Program-made: the position numbers and the translations under genes | Origin: Arcobacter lacus | GTDB taxonomy: Bacteria; Campylobacterota; Campylobacteria; Campylobacterales; Arcobacteraceae | Assembly (NCBI RefSeq): GCF_003063295.1 | Contig: NZ_MUXF01000019.1 | Coordinates: 70,719-134,718 of the forward strand | Reading direction: 5' to 3' | Length of the DNA: 64,000 bases | Part shown: positions 63,259 to 64,000 of the stretch, piece by piece | Position numbering within the stretch: the first letter of the stretch is position 1 | Layout of the letters: the number at the start of each line of letters is the position of its first letter | The notes under the pieces: model-generated | Databases searched by the model: none | The model's input: the letters and a program-made list of their open reading frames with translations, nothing else | What the model was told of the DNA's origin: nothing

Positions 63259-63802
63259 TTTTTATATCTCTTTTAAATGAAACCAAAGCTATCTCTTTTA
63301 TATCAACTTCTTTTATCTGTTTTACTGTAATTTGATGTTTTGTAAGATAATCAACAACAACCTTCTCCATAATTTTTGAAGCTTGTATAATTTCACTGCT
63401 TAATTCAAAAGTAGTATCATCTGCAACTCTTTTAGGAATTACTCCTAAAATATGTGTTGTAGGCAAATCTTTATTCATATCAATCATATTTAGTGTTTGA
63501 AGCATCTCAACTTCGTGAGCACTTCCTTGCCAGTTTATATTTGAAGGAACTTTTTTAAAATCAAAGAAAAAAACATCACCTGCTTTTGAATTTATTGCAT
63601 CAATACAATCAATAATCAAAACTTCATCATATTTTATGATTTCAGGAATTAATCTTTGAGCTAAAGTTCCACCATCAACTAAACTTACACTATTTTCTTG
63701 TGATATAAACTCATACTTTTCATCTAAATAGTGAATAAAATGTGCACCTATTCCTTCATCTTGGAATAGGATATTTCCTATTCCTAAAATTAAAATATTC
63801 AT
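63242..63802 (-). CDS. hydD: Hydrogenase maturation endopeptidase HydD
   Basis: A 186-residue HybD/HyaD-type protease. It begins MNILILGIGNILFQDEGIGA, where Glu17 binds nickel; the second ligand Asp is in EVLIIDCIDAI and the His in GSAHEVEMLQTL. It trims the C-terminus of the large subunit after nickel insertion. The frame extends six codons upstream, but the ATG at 63802 overlaps the hydC stop (TAATG) and is the family start. Confidence 0.94.
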   Translation of the reverse strand: MNILILGIGNILFQDEGIGAHFIHYLDEKYEFISQENSVSLVDGGTLAQRLIPEIIKYDEVLIIDCIDAINSKAGDVFFFDFKKVPSNINWQGSAHEVEMLQTLNMIDMNKDLPTTHILGVIPKRVADDTTFELSSEIIQASKIMEKVVVDYLTKHQITVKQIKEVDIKEIALVSFKRDIKNGPKV

Positions 63803-64000
63803 TATTTGTGGTCTTCCCATTTATATCCAGAGATAATAGAATCCATATCTCCTTTTTTTCCATAAACTGAGTTGAAAACAACCAAATAGATATGAATAGG
63901 CAAAAATATTATAAAAATCCACATACAAATATGATGAATTTCTCTAACCATAGCTAATCCACCCATTAAAACTTCAATTGGTCTTAAAATACCATATAAA
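63802..64000 (-). CDS. hydC: Ni/Fe-hydrogenase cytochrome b subunit HydC, C-terminal part
   Basis: An open frame from the right edge to a TAA at 63802-63804 encodes the last 65 residues of a b-type cytochrome. A membrane helix contains REIHHICMWIFIIFLPIHIY, with His residues placed as haem ligands, and the tail ends SGYKWEDHK. It passes electrons from the periplasmic hydrogenase to the quinone pool. The N-terminal part and hydAB are outside the window. Confidence 0.93.
   Translation of the reverse strand, partial: LYGILRPIEVLMGGLAMVREIHHICMWIFIIFLPIHIYLVVFNSVYGKKGDMDSIISGYKWEDHK

Overview
The window is AT-rich, densely packed and mostly transcribed from the minus strand. It reads as a chromosomal piece of an Arcobacter-group member of the Campylobacterota. 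The evidence is the hyd/hyp NiFe-hydrogenase genes including a HydE-type protein, the order PpiD/SurA-like chaperone - ftsA - ftsZ, a long DapD, a stand-alone FlhB C-terminal homologue (FlhX/FhlB type), a short Sua5/YrdC-like protein, and many TAATG or ATGA start/stop overlaps. The genus assignment is inference from gene content; there is no rRNA in the window.

Layout. 1-15.6 kb is mainly housekeeping: a cut-off EamA-type transporter, tRNA-Glu(TTC), a TsaC-like protein, carB, a secreted polysaccharide deacetylase, NhaA, metX-xseB, ftsZ-ftsA-PpiD-like, a RecD2-like helicase and an ArsC-family reductase. 15.6-19.5 kb has a FliK-like/FlhX flagellar pair and an ABC-F protein. 19.5-21.9 kb is an accessory patch with a ClbS/DfsB-family protein and an overlapping C5-cytosine methyltransferase plus PD-(D/E)XK nuclease pair. 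22-29.3 kb holds dapD, a phosphatase/mannitol-1-phosphate dehydrogenase fusion, priA with an upstream pseudopilin, and small coiled-coil or TerB-like proteins.

29.3-36.6 kb is the hydrogenase accessory operon hypB-hypC-hypD-[HEPN protein]-[beta-hydroxyacid dehydrogenase]-[MazG-like]-hypE-hypA, with a degenerate IS1595-type transposase-like gene divergent from hypB. hydC (cut by the right edge), hydD, hydE and hypF lie at 59.4-64 kb. Together they encode the membrane cytochrome b, the maturation protease and the Fe(CN)2CO/nickel insertion machinery. The structural subunits hydA and hydB should lie just beyond the right edge.

38.7-50.8 kb is the most distinctive part. It is a guanidine-nitrogen operon: NitT/TauT-type ABC transporter, two DUF1989 proteins (carboxyguanidine deiminase type), a biotin-dependent carboxylase, an allophanate hydrolase split into two genes, and a Gdx-type SMR guanidinium exporter. 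A guanidine-I (ykkC) riboswitch sits at its head and a guanidine-II (mini-ykkC) riboswitch just before the carboxylase. The expected route is guanidine -> carboxyguanidine -> allophanate -> NH3 + CO2.

A third, unrecognised structured RNA element lies between the ABC ATPase gene and the first deiminase gene. A second copy with compensatory stem changes lies between hypE and hypA, 18 kb away. This pair is the best candidate for something undescribed. The remaining genes are a YedI-like membrane protein, DUF481, DUF3817 and DUF945 proteins, thiI, a putative Na+/H+ antiporter and several small unknowns.
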